A stretch of DNA of 64,000 nucleotides from an uncultured Sphingomonadaceae bacterium (lineage in GTDB: Bacteria; Pseudomonadota; Alphaproteobacteria; Sphingomonadales; Sphingomonadaceae): NCBI GenBank assembly GCA_947504025.1, contig CANNFX010000001.1, forward strand, positions 905,501-969,500. Direction: 5' to 3'. Shown one piece after another: positions 9,131 to 17,860 of the stretch. The notes below the pieces were generated by a model that saw nothing but the letters and a program-made list of their open reading frames with translations, was not told the origin of the DNA and did no database searches. How positions within the stretch are numbered: position 1 is the first letter of the stretch; each line of letters starts with the position of its first letter. The position numbers were made by a program, and so were the translations under genes.

Positions 9131-9486
9131 ACGATCACCGCAGTGCCGCTGATGCTGACCATCAGCATCGAACCGTTCTGTCCCAGCACTTCGTAATCAA
9201 GATCCACACCGACCACAGCATTTCCGCCCAGCGCGAGAGTTTCCTGCTTCATTTCGGACAGGGCCTCTTTTCTGGCGCGCGCAAGCACGTCTTCATATTT
9301 GCCCGAGCGGCCGCCAACGATATCTGTAATGCTGGCGAACAGATCGCGGAAAATATTTGCGCCCACGATCACTTCACCGACCACAACACCTAGATATTCC
9401 TTCACCTCGTGCCCTTCGATCACGGCAGTGGTCGTCACGATCATTCCGCCGTTCGATGCTTCGGCGGTTTTCCAAGGGCTGGCCAT
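9127..9486 (-). CDS. YbjQ family protein (UPF0145, heavy-metal-binding domain)
   Basis: A 119-aa protein with the YbjQ hallmarks: [20 protein letters not shown] at the N-terminus, [28 protein letters not shown] and [14 protein letters not shown]. Family members form pentamers in structures and their role is unknown; the domain name 'heavy-metal binding' rests on thin evidence. The start is the ATG at 9486 ([11 protein letters not shown]); the frame continues upstream without family character. It sits between gapR and the CPBP gene. Confidence 0.88.
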   Translation of the reverse strand: MASPWKTAEASNGGMIVTTTAVIEGHEVKEYLGVVVGEVIVGANIFRDLFASITDIVGGRSGKYEDVLARARKEALSEMKQETLALGGNAVVGVDLDYEVLGQNGSMLMVSISGTAVIV

Positions 9487-9566
9487 AATTTCACTCCGGT
9501 AAATACAAAACTGCCGTGCAGGATAGACCGGCACGGCAGCTTGTAAACGGTGGTGTTGGTTCAACC

Positions 9567-9803
9567 TTACTCGAGGCCGAGCGCGTTCTTATAAACGTCG
9601 AGAATGGTTTCCATCTCGCTGCGATCATCCGGAGCCATTTTGCGCAGACGAACGACCTGGCGCATAATCTTGGGGTCGTAGCCAACGGCCTTCGCCTCGG
9701 CGTAAACATCGCGGATATCGTCGGCGATGCCCTTCTTTTCTTCCTCGAGGCGCTCGATGCGTTCGATCAGCAGGCGCAGGCGGTCATCTGTGGCGTCGGC
9801 CAT
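9567..9803 (-). CDS. gapR: GapR nucleoid-associated protein (DUF2312)
   Basis: A 78-aa mainly helical protein, the usual size of GapR in alphaproteobacteria. The sequence [32 protein letters not shown] is the coiled-coil dimerisation helix, and [15 protein letters not shown] is the conserved second segment. From family knowledge, GapR coats overtwisted DNA ahead of replication and transcription forks and stimulates topoisomerases. It lies about 80 bp upstream of the YbjQ gene on the same strand. Confidence 0.92.
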   Translation of the reverse strand: MADATDDRLRLLIERIERLEEEKKGIADDIRDVYAEAKAVGYDPKIMRQVVRLRKMAPDDRSEMETILDVYKNALGLE

Positions 9804-9899
9804 TGTATACTCCGGTATGTGAATTGAGAATCAGCGTTGGCGCAGATGATAGCCGCGCTGGCCAATCGGGTGAAGGTGCCTCGAACAGTTTTTGCCGCT

Positions 9900-10211
9900 T
9901 CAACCCGCTTTATTTTTCGCAAGACTCTCCTTCATTCGCTCGAGCTGTTCATCTGTCGCTGGCGATTGCCGCGTAGCTTTCCATTCGTCCTGCGGCATTC
10001 CGTGGATCAGCTCTCGCGCCGCAGCCTTGTCGCCTTCAAAGCCGGCATCCATGATCCAGTCTGCCAAGCAATTCCGGCAAAAACCGGACAGCCCCATCAA
10101 GTCAATATTTTGCGCATCGTGGCGGTGCTGCAAATGAAGCACCAGTCGCTTGAAAGCCGCCGCCGCTACGGCATCGTCCAGTTGGTCGAGCGAACTCGCA
10201 TTCGTATCCAT
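9900..10211 (-). CDS. DUF1244 domain protein
   Basis: A 103-aa protein with the DUF1244 core: AFKRLVLHLQHRHDAQNIDLM followed by GLSGFCRNCLADW and then GMPQDEWKATRQ. The paired cysteines in CRNC are conserved in the family and could bind a metal, but the function is unknown. The ATG at 10211 begins MDTNASSLDQ, where family similarity starts; the frame extends upstream across the pyk promoter region without meaning. Divergent from pyk, with about 48 bp between starts, so their promoters probably overlap. Confidence 0.86.
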   Translation of the reverse strand: MDTNASSLDQLDDAVAAAAFKRLVLHLQHRHDAQNIDLMGLSGFCRNCLADWIMDAGFEGDKAAARELIHGMPQDEWKATRQSPATDEQLERMKESLAKNKAG

Positions 10212-10259
10212 CTTTAAGTTTCCTTGTTTTGCCCGAAAGCTATGGCATAGCTTCCGTCT

Positions 10260-11756
10260 ATGGCGAAACCTCAACCAGCAAATCTCGATCCATCCCCAAT
10301 CGATCCAAGGGGCCGCAAGGTAAAAATCCTTGCGACCGTCGGTCCTGCAAGCAGCAGTCCCGAAATGCTCAGGAAGCTCGTGCTGGCCGGTGCCGATGCC
10401 TTCCGCGTCAATATGAGCCACGGCGAGCACGATATTCACGCCAAGACGATGACGGCAATCCGTGCGCTGGAGGTTGAACTGAACCGCCCCATCGCGATCC
10501 TGTGCGATTTGCAGGGACCAAAACTGCGCGTCGGCAAGTTTAAGGACGGTAAGGCGGTTATCCGCCATTCGGGCCATTTTACGCTCGACCAGAACCCCGA
10601 ACCAGGTGACGAGAACCGCGTCCAGCTGCCACATCCCGAACTGTTCGGTCTGTTGAGCAAGGGCCAGCGGCTGTTGATCAATGACGGCAAGATCCAGCTC
10701 AAGGTCATCCGCGCAGATGACAAGGAAATCCTATGTTCGGCGGTTGTCGGAGGCGTCATTTCGGACCGCAAGGGTGTGAACATACCCGATGCTGAAGTGC
10801 CGATCCCCGCACTTACGAACAAGGACCGCAAAGACCTCGCCTTTGCCGTCCAGAACGGGGCCGACTGGATTGGCCTCAGCTTCGTGCAACGGCCCGAAGA
10901 TGTGGCCGAAGCGCGCAAGCTTATTAGTGGGTCGGCCGGTTCCGGTGCAGCAATATGTGCCAAGATTGAAAAACCCATGGCTGTCCGGCGCCTCGCCGAA
11001 ATTCTCGAAGTGTCCGACGGTGTGATGGTCGCGCGCGGCGATTTGGGCGTGGAATTGCTGCCCGAAGAAGTGCCCGTCATCCAGAAGCGCATCGTCAATG
11101 ACGCGCGCAGCCTGGGCAAACCAGTGATCGTGGCGACGCAAATGCTGGAAAGCATGATCGAAAGCCCCGCACCGACCCGCGCCGAAGTCTCCGACGTCGC
11201 GAACGCAGTCTATGACGGCGCCGATGCCGTGATGCTCAGCGCCGAAACCGCGGCGGGCGAATGGCCCGAAGAAGCGGTGACGATCATGGACAGGATCGCC
11301 GCGCAGGTGGAGGCTGACCCTTCTTATGCCGACCGCGTCCATTTCCACGAAACGCGGCCCGATCCCACAACCGCCGATGCGCTTAGCCACAGTTGCATGA
11401 CCATCGCCGCGACCGTGCCGATTACTGCGATTATCGTGTTCACCGGGTCAGGCTCAACCGCACGGCGCGTGGCGCGCGAGCGGCCATCGGTGCCGATGAT
11501 GGTGCTGACCCCCAGCATGCAAACCGCCCGGCGCGTGGCGCTGCTATGGGGCGCGCACGCCGTGACGACCAAGGACATCGGCAGCTTCGAAGAAATGATC
11601 GCCAAGGGCAAACGCATGGCGCTCCGCCACGGTTTCGGCGGCGCAGGCAGCAAGCTAATTACGCTGGCAGGCGTTCCCTTCGGCACGCCGGGAAGCACGA
11701 ACTTGCTACATGTCGTGACGCTAAGCGGGCATGAGCTTGAGGGGCGGGGGGATTAG
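10260..11756 (+). CDS. pyk: Pyruvate kinase
   Basis: Last step of glycolysis: phosphoenolpyruvate plus ADP to pyruvate plus ATP. The 498-aa chain shows the family order: KVKILATVGPASSS, FRVNMSHG, LCDLQGPKLRVG, the active-site ICAKIEKPMAV with the catalytic Lys, VMVARGDLGVEL, and ATQMLESMIESPAPTRAEVSDV, followed by the C-terminal allosteric domain with FTGSGSTARRVARERPS. The 14-residue N-terminal extension before the first domain is short. It is the only carbon-metabolism gene in this part of the window. Confidence 0.96.
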   Translation: MAKPQPANLDPSPIDPRGRKVKILATVGPASSSPEMLRKLVLAGADAFRVNMSHGEHDIHAKTMTAIRALEVELNRPIAILCDLQGPKLRVGKFKDGKAVIRHSGHFTLDQNPEPGDENRVQLPHPELFGLLSKGQRLLINDGKIQLKVIRADDKEILCSAVVGGVISDRKGVNIPDAEVPIPALTNKDRKDLAFAVQNGADWIGLSFVQRPEDVAEARKLISGSAGSGAAICAKIEKPMAVRRLAEILEVSDGVMVARGDLGVELLPEEVPVIQKRIVNDARSLGKPVIVATQMLESMIESPAPTRAEVSDVANAVYDGADAVMLSAETAAGEWPEEAVTIMDRIAAQVEADPSYADRVHFHETRPDPTTADALSHSCMTIAATVPITAIIVFTGSGSTARRVARERPSVPMMVLTPSMQTARRVALLWGAHAVTTKDIGSFEEMIAKGKRMALRHGFGGAGSKLITLAGVPFGTPGSTNLLHVVTLSGHELEGRGD

Positions 11757-11812
11757 GGTGAAGTTCGCGCGCAAGCACAGCTTGAGAAATCACGACGGGC
11801 TGTCCACTGCCC

Positions 11813-12130
11813 ATGTTTGACTTTGAAAGATGGGCAGATTGGCTGCAAATTAGGGCGGCCGAACTGTCGAAGGACAACGTACCGTGTTCGTTCGTCGATG
11901 GAAGACTCATACCCGAGCTAACTTTGAATCCAAGTTATCGCATCGAGCTAACCGTTGGGCAAAAAGAAGGTTGGATACAATTCTGGGGATGCGGAACCTG
12001 CGACTATCAAATCTATGATTTCGAAACCGAAAATCACGAGCTCAAAATGATGCTAGAGCCGACAGACTCAAATTTCGTTGAGACCTTTGAACAGTTTGTC
12101 ACAAAGGTCGTGTCGCCAAGCTCCGACTAG
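11813..12130 (+). CDS. Hypothetical 105-aa protein
   Basis: Not recognised. A 105-aa soluble, acidic protein with many aromatic residues (WADWLQ near the start, WIQFWGCGTCDYQIYDF in the middle) and two close cysteines (CGTC). The strand-rich middle and helical C-terminus could be a small alpha/beta fold. The base composition is visibly AT-richer than pyk, and the gene has no close operon partner, which would fit accessory or acquired DNA. Compact soluble proteins of this kind include immunity proteins, but nothing here proves that. Confidence 0.55.
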   Translation: MFDFERWADWLQIRAAELSKDNVPCSFVDGRLIPELTLNPSYRIELTVGQKEGWIQFWGCGTCDYQIYDFETENHELKMMLEPTDSNFVETFEQFVTKVVSPSSD

Positions 12131-12182
12131 CTCAGCATGAACACGTTTGAGGACACTCAACTCTTAGAGCCACTGCGAAACC

Positions 12183-12584
12183 TCAGAAATCAGCCTTCCC
12201 AAAACGAGCCATACCCTGATTGACGCCGGGTTCGTCCAGTTCGGTCAGATCGAGATCAATCGGTTCGCCGATCCATTCCCCCAAAGACGTGTGATCAGCC
12301 AGATCATCCTGGGTCAGTGGGTGGACGAGCGCTCTGAGCCCAGTTTCTTTAAGCACTTCCACGACCAGTCCAGCCAACCGTTTCTCGAAATGGATCTCGA
12401 ATTGCGGCACCGGGTGAGGCCCGACTTTATGGTCGCGCATCTCACCGATGTAGAGAATTGCCGAAAGCGGGTCGTCGCTGGTTGCGGATAACAAACGGTC
12501 GCGCAGTTTCACCGCGACCGGGCGCTGGCCTTCATCATAATAGATATGGGCGTGATAGGGTGCATTGTCGCTCTGGCCGGTCAT
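12183..12584 (-). CDS. DOPA 4,5-dioxygenase family protein
   Basis: A 133-aa protein with the family pattern YHAHIYYD at the N-terminus, KVGPHPVPQFEIHF in the middle and VHPLTQDDLADHTSLGEWIGEP towards the end, all with conserved His that would hold the iron of an extradiol-type dioxygenase. Members are described as aromatic ring-cleaving enzymes; the substrate here is unknown. The ATG at 12584 has GGAG eight bases upstream, which decides the start over a GTG nine bases further up. Confidence 0.82.
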   Translation of the reverse strand: MTGQSDNAPYHAHIYYDEGQRPVAVKLRDRLLSATSDDPLSAILYIGEMRDHKVGPHPVPQFEIHFEKRLAGLVVEVLKETGLRALVHPLTQDDLADHTSLGEWIGEPIDLDLTELDEPGVNQGMARFGKADF

Positions 12585-12632
12585 AAATTGCACTCCAACG
12601 CCTTAGCTATCCGCCCACTACAACCTCCATGC

Positions 12633-13112
12633 TCAATCAAACTCTTCACCTGCGCGATTGCGTGTTCTGCAAGCGAAAATGGCTTGATTGATCAGATCAG
12701 GCTCGAAGTCTGAATCGGCATGGCGCCGTAGCAAGTGAATCAGCGAGCCATGAGCCAGTTCGCCTGCCGCTCTTATATCAAGAATTCCGATACTCCTCTG
12801 GCTCAACGCCTTTCGAACTAGCCCAAGCGCCCGAGGATCTTTCCTTTTGGCGAGCGCCAGACGGGCCTCCGCCGCAGCGTCGGTGTGAACCTCTTGAGCC
12901 ACCTCCACCAATGCCTTTCGGATAAGCGGTGAATCATTGTTAGCCTGAGACAGGTAAAAGGTCGCCCAATCTCTATCTGCCGGAAGTCGGCTGCGTGTAA
13001 GGCGGATCATCTGTCTAAGTTCGTGAAAATGAAGCGACACCATGGACGACCAATCCCACCTCAAAAAATACGCGTTTGCGTAATATGGTCGTTGATCGTC
13101 CTCTTTATCCAA
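12633..13112 (-). CDS. HEAT-repeat-like hypothetical protein
   Basis: A 159-aa helical protein. From about residue 45 the sequence DRDWATFYLSQ..NDSPLIRKALVEVAQ..DAAAEARLALAKRKDPRALGLV resembles two HEAT/PBS-lyase-type repeats. The first 40 residues have no such character. The TTG at 13112 overlaps the end of gltX and has GGAG 7 bases upstream; an internal ATG at 13043 is possible. HEAT proteins of this size are binding scaffolds; the partner is unknown. Confidence 0.5.
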   Translation of the reverse strand: MDKEDDQRPYYANAYFLRWDWSSMVSLHFHELRQMIRLTRSRLPADRDWATFYLSQANNDSPLIRKALVEVAQEVHTDAAAEARLALAKRKDPRALGLVRKALSQRSIGILDIRAAGELAHGSLIHLLRRHADSDFEPDLINQAIFACRTRNRAGEEFD

Positions 13113-14448
13113 CCGCCCGCTCCAACCTCAACTTCACTTCAGATTCACCTATCAGGGGCAGCAGCTCGCCCATATCGGGGCCGTGGTCCATGCCGGTTAG
13201 CGCTTGGCGCAGTGGTTGGAACAGCTGCTTGCCCTTGCGGCCTGTGCTTTCCTTCAGCCCCGCTGTTAGCGTGTGCCAAGGGTTATCGCCCCACTCCAAA
13301 GTCGCCAGCGCTTCGGCCAAAAACGCCTTAGTCTCGGCATCAAAGTCGCGGGCATCAACAGGGCCGGTGACCAGCTTCCACCAATCAGCCGCCTCGCCAA
13401 TGTGTGCCAAATTCGGGCGGACCGCGTGCCAGCCATCCTCGCCCATGCCTTCAGGCAGGCGGTGCTTCACATCGTCATAGGCAAGCTGATGGACGATGGC
13501 CGCATTGACCCGGTCCAGCTCCGCATCATCGAAACGGGCAGGCGCTCGGCCAAATGTCGACAGGTCAAACGTCTCAACCAGCACATCACGCTCCGCAATT
13601 GGTTCGACCGGCTGCGAGGTGCCGAGCCGCGCCAGTATCGCCGCGATGGCTTCTGGTTCGATCCCGCGTTCGCGAAAAGAATCGCAGCCAAGCGAGCCGA
13701 GCCGCTTGGACAGTTTGCCTTCCTTGCCAACCAGCAACGCCTCATGCGCAAAACGTGGCGGAGTGGCGCCCATCGCTTCGAACATTTGCACTTGTGCAGC
13801 GGTGTTGGACACATGATCCTCTCCGCGCAGCACATCGGTGATGCCCATTTCAACATCATCGACCGCACTAGGCAGCATATAAAGCCAGCTACCATTGGCG
13901 CGGCGGATCACCGGATCGGAGATTAGCGAAGCATCGAATTTCTGCGGCCCGCGCACGCCGTCATCCCAAGTGATCGGGGCGGAGTGATCGAGCTTGAAGC
14001 GCCAATGCGGCTGGACGCCCTCAGCCTCCTTCGCTGCGCGTTCTGCGTCGGACATTTCCAGCGCGCCGCGATCATAAATCGGCGGCTTCCCGCGTCCAAG
14101 CTGGATCTTGCGCTTCAGCTCCAGTTCCTGCGCGGTTTCATAGCAGGGATAGACGCGGCCCGCGTCGCGCAGCTTTTCAAACGCCGCATCATACAGATGG
14201 AAGCGCTCGCTCTGGCGCTCCTCACCATCGGGCACGATGCCCAACCACGCCAGATCGGCGCGCGTGGCCTCAACATATTCTTCCTTGCTGCGTTCCTGAT
14301 CCGTATCGTCGATCCTGAGCATAAAGCGCGCATCATCACCCCGCGCGCCAGCCTTTGCAGCCAGCAGCCAATTATGCAGAGCCGTGCGAATATTGCCGAC
14401 ATGGAGGCGGCCCGTAGGCGACGGCGCGAAACGTGTGATTGTGGTCAT
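13105..14448 (-). CDS. gltX: Glutamate--tRNA ligase (GltX, second alphaproteobacterial type)
   Basis: Class I aminoacyl-tRNA synthetase of 447 aa. The HIGH-type motif is in FAPSPTGRLHVGN at the start, and the KMSKS-type motif is GKLSKRLG in the middle. A FMLRIDDTDQERS segment and LRGEDHVSN are also diagnostic. Alphaproteobacteria usually have two GltX paralogues, and the wording around GSLGCDSFRERGIEPEAI resembles the type that charges tRNA(Gln) with Glu for the GatCAB route; this subtype call is inference. I chose the ATG at 14448, since the TTG six bases upstream has no better signal. It lies about 40 bp downstream of nadE. Confidence 0.92.
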   Translation of the reverse strand: MTTITRFAPSPTGRLHVGNIRTALHNWLLAAKAGARGDDARFMLRIDDTDQERSKEEYVEATRADLAWLGIVPDGEERQSERFHLYDAAFEKLRDAGRVYPCYETAQELELKRKIQLGRGKPPIYDRGALEMSDAERAAKEAEGVQPHWRFKLDHSAPITWDDGVRGPQKFDASLISDPVIRRANGSWLYMLPSAVDDVEMGITDVLRGEDHVSNTAAQVQMFEAMGATPPRFAHEALLVGKEGKLSKRLGSLGCDSFRERGIEPEAIAAILARLGTSQPVEPIAERDVLVETFDLSTFGRAPARFDDAELDRVNAAIVHQLAYDDVKHRLPEGMGEDGWHAVRPNLAHIGEAADWWKLVTGPVDARDFDAETKAFLAEALATLEWGDNPWHTLTAGLKESTGRKGKQLFQPLRQALTGMDHGPDMGELLPLIGESEVKLRLERAVG

Positions 14449-14487
14449 GGGCAAGCGATTAGCCGAGGTTGCTGCCTATTGCGAGCC

Positions 14488-16155
14488 TTACGCCGTCCTG
14501 AACTTATGCGTGATCGGATAGCGGCGGTCCCGCCCGAAGTTGCGTGTGCCCAGCTTCACACCCGGCGGGGCCTGGCGGCGCTTATATTCGGCGAGGTGGA
14601 GGAGGTGTTCGATCCGCGTCACCACGTCGCGGTCGAAGCCTTCAGCGACAATCTCGTCCACGCTTTCGTCGCGTTCAACAAGCCCCATCAGGATCGCATC
14701 GAGCACGGGATAGTCGGGGAGCGAATCCGAATCTTTCTGGTCGGGCCGCAGTTCTGCGCTTGGCGGTTTGTCGATGATGTTTTGCGGGATCACTTCGCCA
14801 TCATTGCCCAGCGCGATCTCGGGCTTGGCGGTGTTGCGCCATTTAGAGATCGCGAAGACGGTCATCTTATAGGCATCTTTCAACGGGTTATAACCGCCCG
14901 CCATATCGCCGTAGATCGTCGCATAGCCGACGCTCATTTCCGATTTGTTGCCGGTGGTCAGCAGCATCGGACCGAATTTGTTGCTGAGCGCCATCAGCGT
15001 GACGCCGCGAATGCGTGACTGGAGGTTTTCCTCTGTCAGATCGACGTCCGTATCGGCAAAGTCGTTCGCCAGCATTTCGTCAAAGCCGGAAACCGCAGGC
15101 TGGATCGGGATGGTGGTGTATTTGCAGCCGACAGCTTTCGCGCAGGCGGTTGCATCGTCGAGGCTGGTCTGGCTGGTGAAGCGGCTGGGCATCATCACGC
15201 ACCACACGTTCTCCGGCCCCAAAGCATCGGCAGCAATTGCTGCGCAAATCGCGCTGTCGATCCCGCCTGACAGGCCGAGGATCACGCGCTCGAAGCCATT
15301 CTTGCGGACATAGTCGCGCACCGCGATCACCATGGCGCAATAGATGTCTTCGGGATGTTCGGAGAGTCCGTGCTTCTCGCCCTCTTCGCAGCTCCATCCA
15401 TCATCCGTCCGGTTCCAGACCGTATCGATGATCTGGGGTTCCCAATCGCGCATCTGGATAACGACTTCACCGCCGCCATTGATGACGAAACTTGCTCCGT
15501 CGAACACCAGCTCGTCCTGTCCGCCTATGCGGTTGAGGTAGGCCATGGGCAGGCCCGTTTCGATGGCGCGCTGTTTGGCGACGCCTTCGATCCGCAGATC
15601 GTCCTTGTCGATTTCATAAGGACTGCCGTTAGGCGACAATAGGATTTCCGCGCCCTGTTCCTTCAAATGCGAGCAGACGGACGGGTGCCAGATGTCCTCA
15701 CAGATCGGCAGGCCGAGTTTGACCCCGCGAAACTCGACCGGATCGGGCAGCGGGCCGGATGTGAAGTGGCGTTTCTCGTCGAAGGTGCCGTAATTGGGCA
15801 GTTCATCCTTATAGCGCACCGCTGCAATCTTGCCGCCATCGAGCAGAGTGACGGCGTTGTAGAGATCTTCCCCTTCCCGGATCACCGTGCCGACGATCAT
15901 CGCCGGGCCGCCATCATCCGTGGCGAGTGCCATGCGCTCCAGCTCCTGTGCCGCTTTTTCAAGCAGCGCAGGCTTGAGGATCATATCTTCTGGCGGATAT
16001 CCGATCAGCTGCATCTCGGGATAAATCACCAGATCAACCGCCGGATTGCGGGCCACAGCCTCGCGGCGAAGCTCCAGCATCTCGTCGGCATTTTCGGTCA
16101 TATGCCCGACGTTCTGGTTCATCTGGCAAAGCGTAATAACAAGCTGATTAGTCAT
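14488..16155 (-). CDS. nadE: Glutamine-dependent NAD+ synthetase
   Basis: Makes NAD+ from deamido-NAD+, ATP and glutamine. The 555-aa chain has an N-terminal nitrilase-type glutaminase domain (Glu in VIYPEMQLIGYPPED, Lys in RYKDELPNYGTFDEKR, Cys in LGLPICEDIWHP) and a C-terminal synthetase domain with the P-loop LGLSGGIDSA and LLTTGNKSEMSVGYATIYGD. Both domains are complete. Same strand as gltX, about 40 bp apart. The start faces the divergent serine hydrolase gene. Confidence 0.95.
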   Translation of the reverse strand: MTNQLVITLCQMNQNVGHMTENADEMLELRREAVARNPAVDLVIYPEMQLIGYPPEDMILKPALLEKAAQELERMALATDDGGPAMIVGTVIREGEDLYNAVTLLDGGKIAAVRYKDELPNYGTFDEKRHFTSGPLPDPVEFRGVKLGLPICEDIWHPSVCSHLKEQGAEILLSPNGSPYEIDKDDLRIEGVAKQRAIETGLPMAYLNRIGGQDELVFDGASFVINGGGEVVIQMRDWEPQIIDTVWNRTDDGWSCEEGEKHGLSEHPEDIYCAMVIAVRDYVRKNGFERVILGLSGGIDSAICAAIAADALGPENVWCVMMPSRFTSQTSLDDATACAKAVGCKYTTIPIQPAVSGFDEMLANDFADTDVDLTEENLQSRIRGVTLMALSNKFGPMLLTTGNKSEMSVGYATIYGDMAGGYNPLKDAYKMTVFAISKWRNTAKPEIALGNDGEVIPQNIIDKPPSAELRPDQKDSDSLPDYPVLDAILMGLVERDESVDEIVAEGFDRDVVTRIEHLLHLAEYKRRQAPPGVKLGTRNFGRDRRYPITHKFRTA

Positions 16156-16218
16156 GTGACGGATGTAGTCGGAGCGATGCTGCTTTCACAAGCGGTTTAC
16201 GGCTGTTACCTTCCAAGA

Positions 16219-17352
16219 ATGATTGATGACAGCATACTGCAGTCCACTTTCGACAATGCCGGATTGCCCGGCGGCGTCGCCCTTATCACCGAAGCGGAGG
16301 GTGTGACCTATTCGCGGGCATTTGGGTTAGCTGACGCGGCCAGTGGTGCACCGATGCAGGAAGATACGATCTTTCAGATCGCTTCTATGACGAAACCGCT
16401 CGTGACAGTCGGTGCAATGCAACTGGTCGAACAAGGGCAGTTGTCACTCGACGATCCTATTTCGGAAATCTTGCCGCAGCTCGCCGTTCCGCAAGTGATC
16501 ACCGGTTTCGGGGCGGATGGAGCGCCGCAGACTCGCCCTGCCGCGCGCCCGATTACTTTGCGGCATCTGCTCACGCACACGTCAGGGCTTGGCTATATTT
16601 TCGTCCAACCACAGGTGCTGCGCCACTTCCAGCATACCGGAATGCCTGCCCCCGGCAGCAGAGCCAGCGTCACCATGCCGCTGCTGTTCGATCCCGGTGA
16701 CAAATGGGAATATGGCGTTTCGACTGACTGGGTCGGTTTCGCGATCGAAGCGGTCAGCGGGATGAGCCTGCAAGACTATCTTCAGGCCAATGTTTTCAAA
16801 CCGCTCGGCATGACTCAAACAGCCTTCCGGGCGGCTCTGCCCGATGGCAGTGCAAAGGTGCATGTCCGCAAGCCGGATGACAAACTTGATATCCTGCCCC
16901 TATTCATCGGCGGCGGGGAGTTTGATCAAGGCGGCGGCGGGCTGACTTCTACTGCTGCTGACTATGCGCTGTTCATCCAGATGATGCTGGGCGGCGGTGA
17001 GTTAAATGGAACGCGGGTCCTGTCAGCCGGCAGCGTACAGGCGATGTCGACAAATCAGATCGGCGATTTGCGCGCGGGAGCGATGGGAACCAGCATGCCC
17101 GACGTCGCACAGCCATTTGACCAGTTTCCAGACCAGCATACCGGGTGGACTCTGGGCTTCCTCACCAACCCTGATCCAATCGAAGGCCGCCGCAGCGCGA
17201 ACAGTCTTGCCTGGGCGGGGATATTCAACAGCTATTTCTGGATCGACCCGGCAAAGGGCGTTGGCGGATTGTTCATGACCCAGCTTTCGCCATTTGGCGA
17301 TCCGGGGGCACTGGGGTGTCTGGAAGCAGTGGAGCGGATGGCTTATTCGTGA
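16219..17352 (+). CDS. Serine hydrolase, class C beta-lactamase/family VIII esterase type
   Basis: A 377-aa protein of the beta-lactamase/transpeptidase-like fold. The nucleophile motif is SMTK at residues 56-59. YGVS at 165-168 takes the place of the class C YxN motif, as in family VIII esterases such as EstB, and HTSGLGY and HTGWTLGF follow the pattern of that group. No signal peptide is visible, so a cytoplasmic esterase is more likely than a lactamase; substrate unknown. The frame is open far upstream across nadE, but similarity begins at the ATG at 16219. Confidence 0.85.
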   Translation: MIDDSILQSTFDNAGLPGGVALITEAEGVTYSRAFGLADAASGAPMQEDTIFQIASMTKPLVTVGAMQLVEQGQLSLDDPISEILPQLAVPQVITGFGADGAPQTRPAARPITLRHLLTHTSGLGYIFVQPQVLRHFQHTGMPAPGSRASVTMPLLFDPGDKWEYGVSTDWVGFAIEAVSGMSLQDYLQANVFKPLGMTQTAFRAALPDGSAKVHVRKPDDKLDILPLFIGGGEFDQGGGGLTSTAADYALFIQMMLGGGELNGTRVLSAGSVQAMSTNQIGDLRAGAMGTSMPDVAQPFDQFPDQHTGWTLGFLTNPDPIEGRRSANSLAWAGIFNSYFWIDPAKGVGGLFMTQLSPFGDPGALGCLEAVERMAYS

Positions 17353-17374
17353 AGCCCCCGCCCGCTAGGTCAGC

Positions 17375-17737
17375 TTAGCGTTTTTTCTTCTTGCGCGCTT
17401 TACGGGCGGCATAACGCTCGTCGCGGCGGGCCTTCTTTTCCTCCTCCGTAAGCTCGGGCTCTTTTTCCGCTTCGATCGCAGCCAGCCGGTCTTTTTCCGC
17501 CTGAATCTCGGCCTGCTTTGCAGCTTCCTTCTCTGCCTTCGCCTTCTCACGTTCCGCCAACTTCTCGGCGCGCTTGGCGGCCTTGGCTGCCTCGCGGGCC
17601 TCATGCGCCGCTTTGCGCTCGGCAAGTTCCGCCTCAGTTGGCCGGGGCTTCGCCTTCAATTTCTTGAGAGCTTTCTCTCTGGCTTTGTTCGCCAGAGCGA
17701 TGCGGTCTTGAAAGCTAGGCTGTGAAAATGACGACAT
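17375..17737 (-). CDS. DUF6481 family protein, highly charged
   Basis: A 120-aa protein made mostly of Lys, Glu, Ala and Arg. The N-terminal FQDRIALANKAREKAL is followed by a long continuous charged helix and an ARKARKKKKR tail. This matches the small charged family seen in Sphingomonadales as DUF6481. The run of T in the DNA near the stop is simply the codons of the poly-Lys tail and is not a terminator. Function unknown; a nucleic-acid or ribosome-binding role is only a guess from charge. Confidence 0.8.
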   Translation of the reverse strand: MSSFSQPSFQDRIALANKAREKALKKLKAKPRPTEAELAERKAAHEAREAAKAAKRAEKLAEREKAKAEKEAAKQAEIQAEKDRLAAIEAEKEPELTEEEKKARRDERYAARKARKKKKR

Positions 17738-17860
17738 TAGAAGTTATGGTTCCTGTGGTTTGATATGCTGATTTTGGCGCGATCCGCCTGAAGTCGAAGT
17801 GCTAATAGGGAAGGTTGGCGCGAATAGCAAAGACGCGAAGCATGGATGCTTCCGGCCCGC

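Noticed and set aside
13113-13130. Frameshift between gltX and the HEAT-like gene.
   Set aside because: gltX ends normally at its family C-terminus. The 8-bp overlap with a TTG start behind GGAG is better explained as a short gene overlap.
17378-17400. A T-rich run resembling a terminator at the end of the DUF6481 gene.
   Set aside because: The run is the complement of consecutive Lys codons in the protein's KKKKR tail; no stem precedes it.
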